Positions 7,285 through 7,520 of a stretch of 7,520 nucleotides of DNA are shown one piece after another. The first letter of the stretch is position 1, and every line of letters starts with the position of its first letter. The position numbers and the translations under genes were made by a program. Origin of the DNA: Anaerolineae bacterium (GTDB lineage: Bacteria; Chloroflexota; Anaerolineae; 4572-78; J111); contig JAGRCC010000414.1 in assembly GCA_020433785.1 (NCBI GenBank), positions 1-7,520 of the forward strand. The letters run 5' to 3'. Below the pieces are notes generated by a model. That model saw only the letters and a program-made list of their open reading frames with translations, was not told where the DNA came from and did no database searches.

Positions 7285-7293
7285 ATTTTAACA
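7285..7293 (-). promoter_or_regulatory. Extended -10 promoter candidate for the XRE regulator
   Basis: The minus strand reads TGTTAAAAT: a TGn extension plus TAAAAT, five of six matches to TATAAT. No good -35 is found at normal spacing. Transcription would start near 7278, giving a leader of about 42 bases to the ATG at 7235. It sits immediately beside the divergent promoter at 7300-7328, so the two would compete or be co-regulated. Confidence 0.4.
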
Positions 7294-7299
7294 ACGTGC

Positions 7300-7328
7300 T
7301 TGACAAGAGGGGCTTTTTGTGTTAATAT
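7300..7328 (+). promoter_or_regulatory. Divergent sigma-70-type promoter reading to the right
   Basis: A perfect TTGACA (7300-7305) is followed after 17 bases by TAATAT (7323-7328), four of six matches to TATAAT. Transcription would start near 7335 and run rightward out of the window, so the target gene presumably begins at or beyond the right edge. The promoter is back-to-back with that of the XRE regulator, a common layout for a regulator and its target. Confidence 0.55.
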
Positions 7329-7329
7329 T

Positions 7330-7343
7330 AGCGAAAATTCGCT
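7330..7343. promoter_or_regulatory. Symmetric operator candidate AGCGAA-AA-TTCGCT
   Basis: AGCGAA and TTCGCT are perfect 6-bp inverted halves around AA. The site covers the predicted start point of the rightward promoter and lies about 50 bases upstream of the predicted regulator start. A dimeric XRE protein bound here would be placed to block the rightward transcript. It is a palindrome seen directly; its link to the neighbouring regulator is inferred from position. Confidence 0.45.
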
Positions 7344-7520
7344 GGTAGCAATTTTTCTCAATTAGCTATATTTTACTAGCGTCATTATAGCACAATAAAG
7401 TCGATAAGGAAATGTGAATTTTCCAACGGCGAAAAATTAAGAGGCAATAATTTAACTGGGCTCAATAACGGTCCAGCTAAGTGTTTTTTATTAAAAGATT
7501 AAATCTACATGGGGGTAATC
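7344..7520. other. AT-rich intergenic stretch, no gene recognised
   Basis: No credible coding region is seen here on either strand. The plus strand has a short GTG-initiated frame near 7414 that stops after eight codons and an ATG at 7509 without a clear ribosome site, so the gene served by the rightward promoter may start at or past the edge. The stretch holds three GAAAATT/GAAAAATT-like half sites (7350-7357 inverted, 7416-7423 inverted, 7431-7438 direct) that resemble the core of the palindrome at 7330-7343. They could be extra operator sites or chance in AT-rich DNA. Confidence 0.4.

Noticed and set aside
7414..7440. GTG-initiated eight-codon frame after AAGGAA as a leader peptide
   Set aside because: It is too short, the spacing is tight, there is no attenuator hairpin after it and no codon bias pointing to an amino acid.
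7509..7520. ATG at 7509 as the start of the rightward gene
   Set aside because: Only four codons are visible and there is no convincing ribosome site. It cannot be told from chance.

Overview
The window reads as a chromosomal segment from an environmental bacterium, most likely a member of the Chloroflexota (Anaerolineae-like). This is an inference from three things: GAF-rich sensor kinases with a long ATP-lid motif (HSSGQTKFKGGGPGLGLAI) that I associate with that phylum, an IrrE/ScfR-type XRE regulator of a kind I recall from Chloroflexota and Bacteroidetes, and intergenic hairpins built from short repeats. No marker gene fixes the taxonomy. All four genes lie on the minus strand, so the biological order runs from right to left. 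I see no RNA gene, CRISPR array, transposase or phage gene.

From right to left: (1) 7236-7520 is an AT-rich intergenic region with overlapping divergent promoter candidates and a symmetric AGCGAA-AA-TTCGCT operator candidate. (2) 5790-7235 encodes a 481-aa XRE-family regulator with an ImmA/IrrE-like domain whose HExxH motif is degenerate, plus a ScfR/PrpR/RamB-like C-terminus without cysteines. (3) 5569-5789 holds a perfect 25-bp inverted repeat just after the regulator, and an extended -10 promoter for the next operon. (4) 2728-5568 encodes a 946-aa membrane histidine kinase (TM, extracytoplasmic sensor, TM, HAMP, GAF, HisKA, HATPase, helical tail). (5) 416-2731 encodes a 771-aa soluble kinase (REC, GAF, GAF, HisKA, HATPase), overlapping its upstream neighbour by four bases (ATGA). 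(6) 234-415 is intergenic, with a terminator-like hairpin and a six-unit array of 9-bp repeats. (7) 1-233 is the 5' part of a proline racemase-family gene that runs off the left edge.

The two kinases probably form one signalling unit. The membrane protein senses an external cue but has no receiver domain. The co-translated cytosolic protein starts with an intact receiver and has its own kinase core, so phosphotransfer between the two proteins is plausible. No DNA-binding response regulator is encoded here. The XRE regulator has its own promoter and is separated from the kinase operon by the long hairpin. Its divergent promoter suggests autoregulation and control of a gene beyond the right edge. 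The proline racemase-family enzyme is probably an independent metabolic gene. The most unusual points are the kinase/receiver split across overlapping genes, a regulator that has lost both its protease motif and its expected C-terminal cysteines, and the repeat-built intergenic elements.
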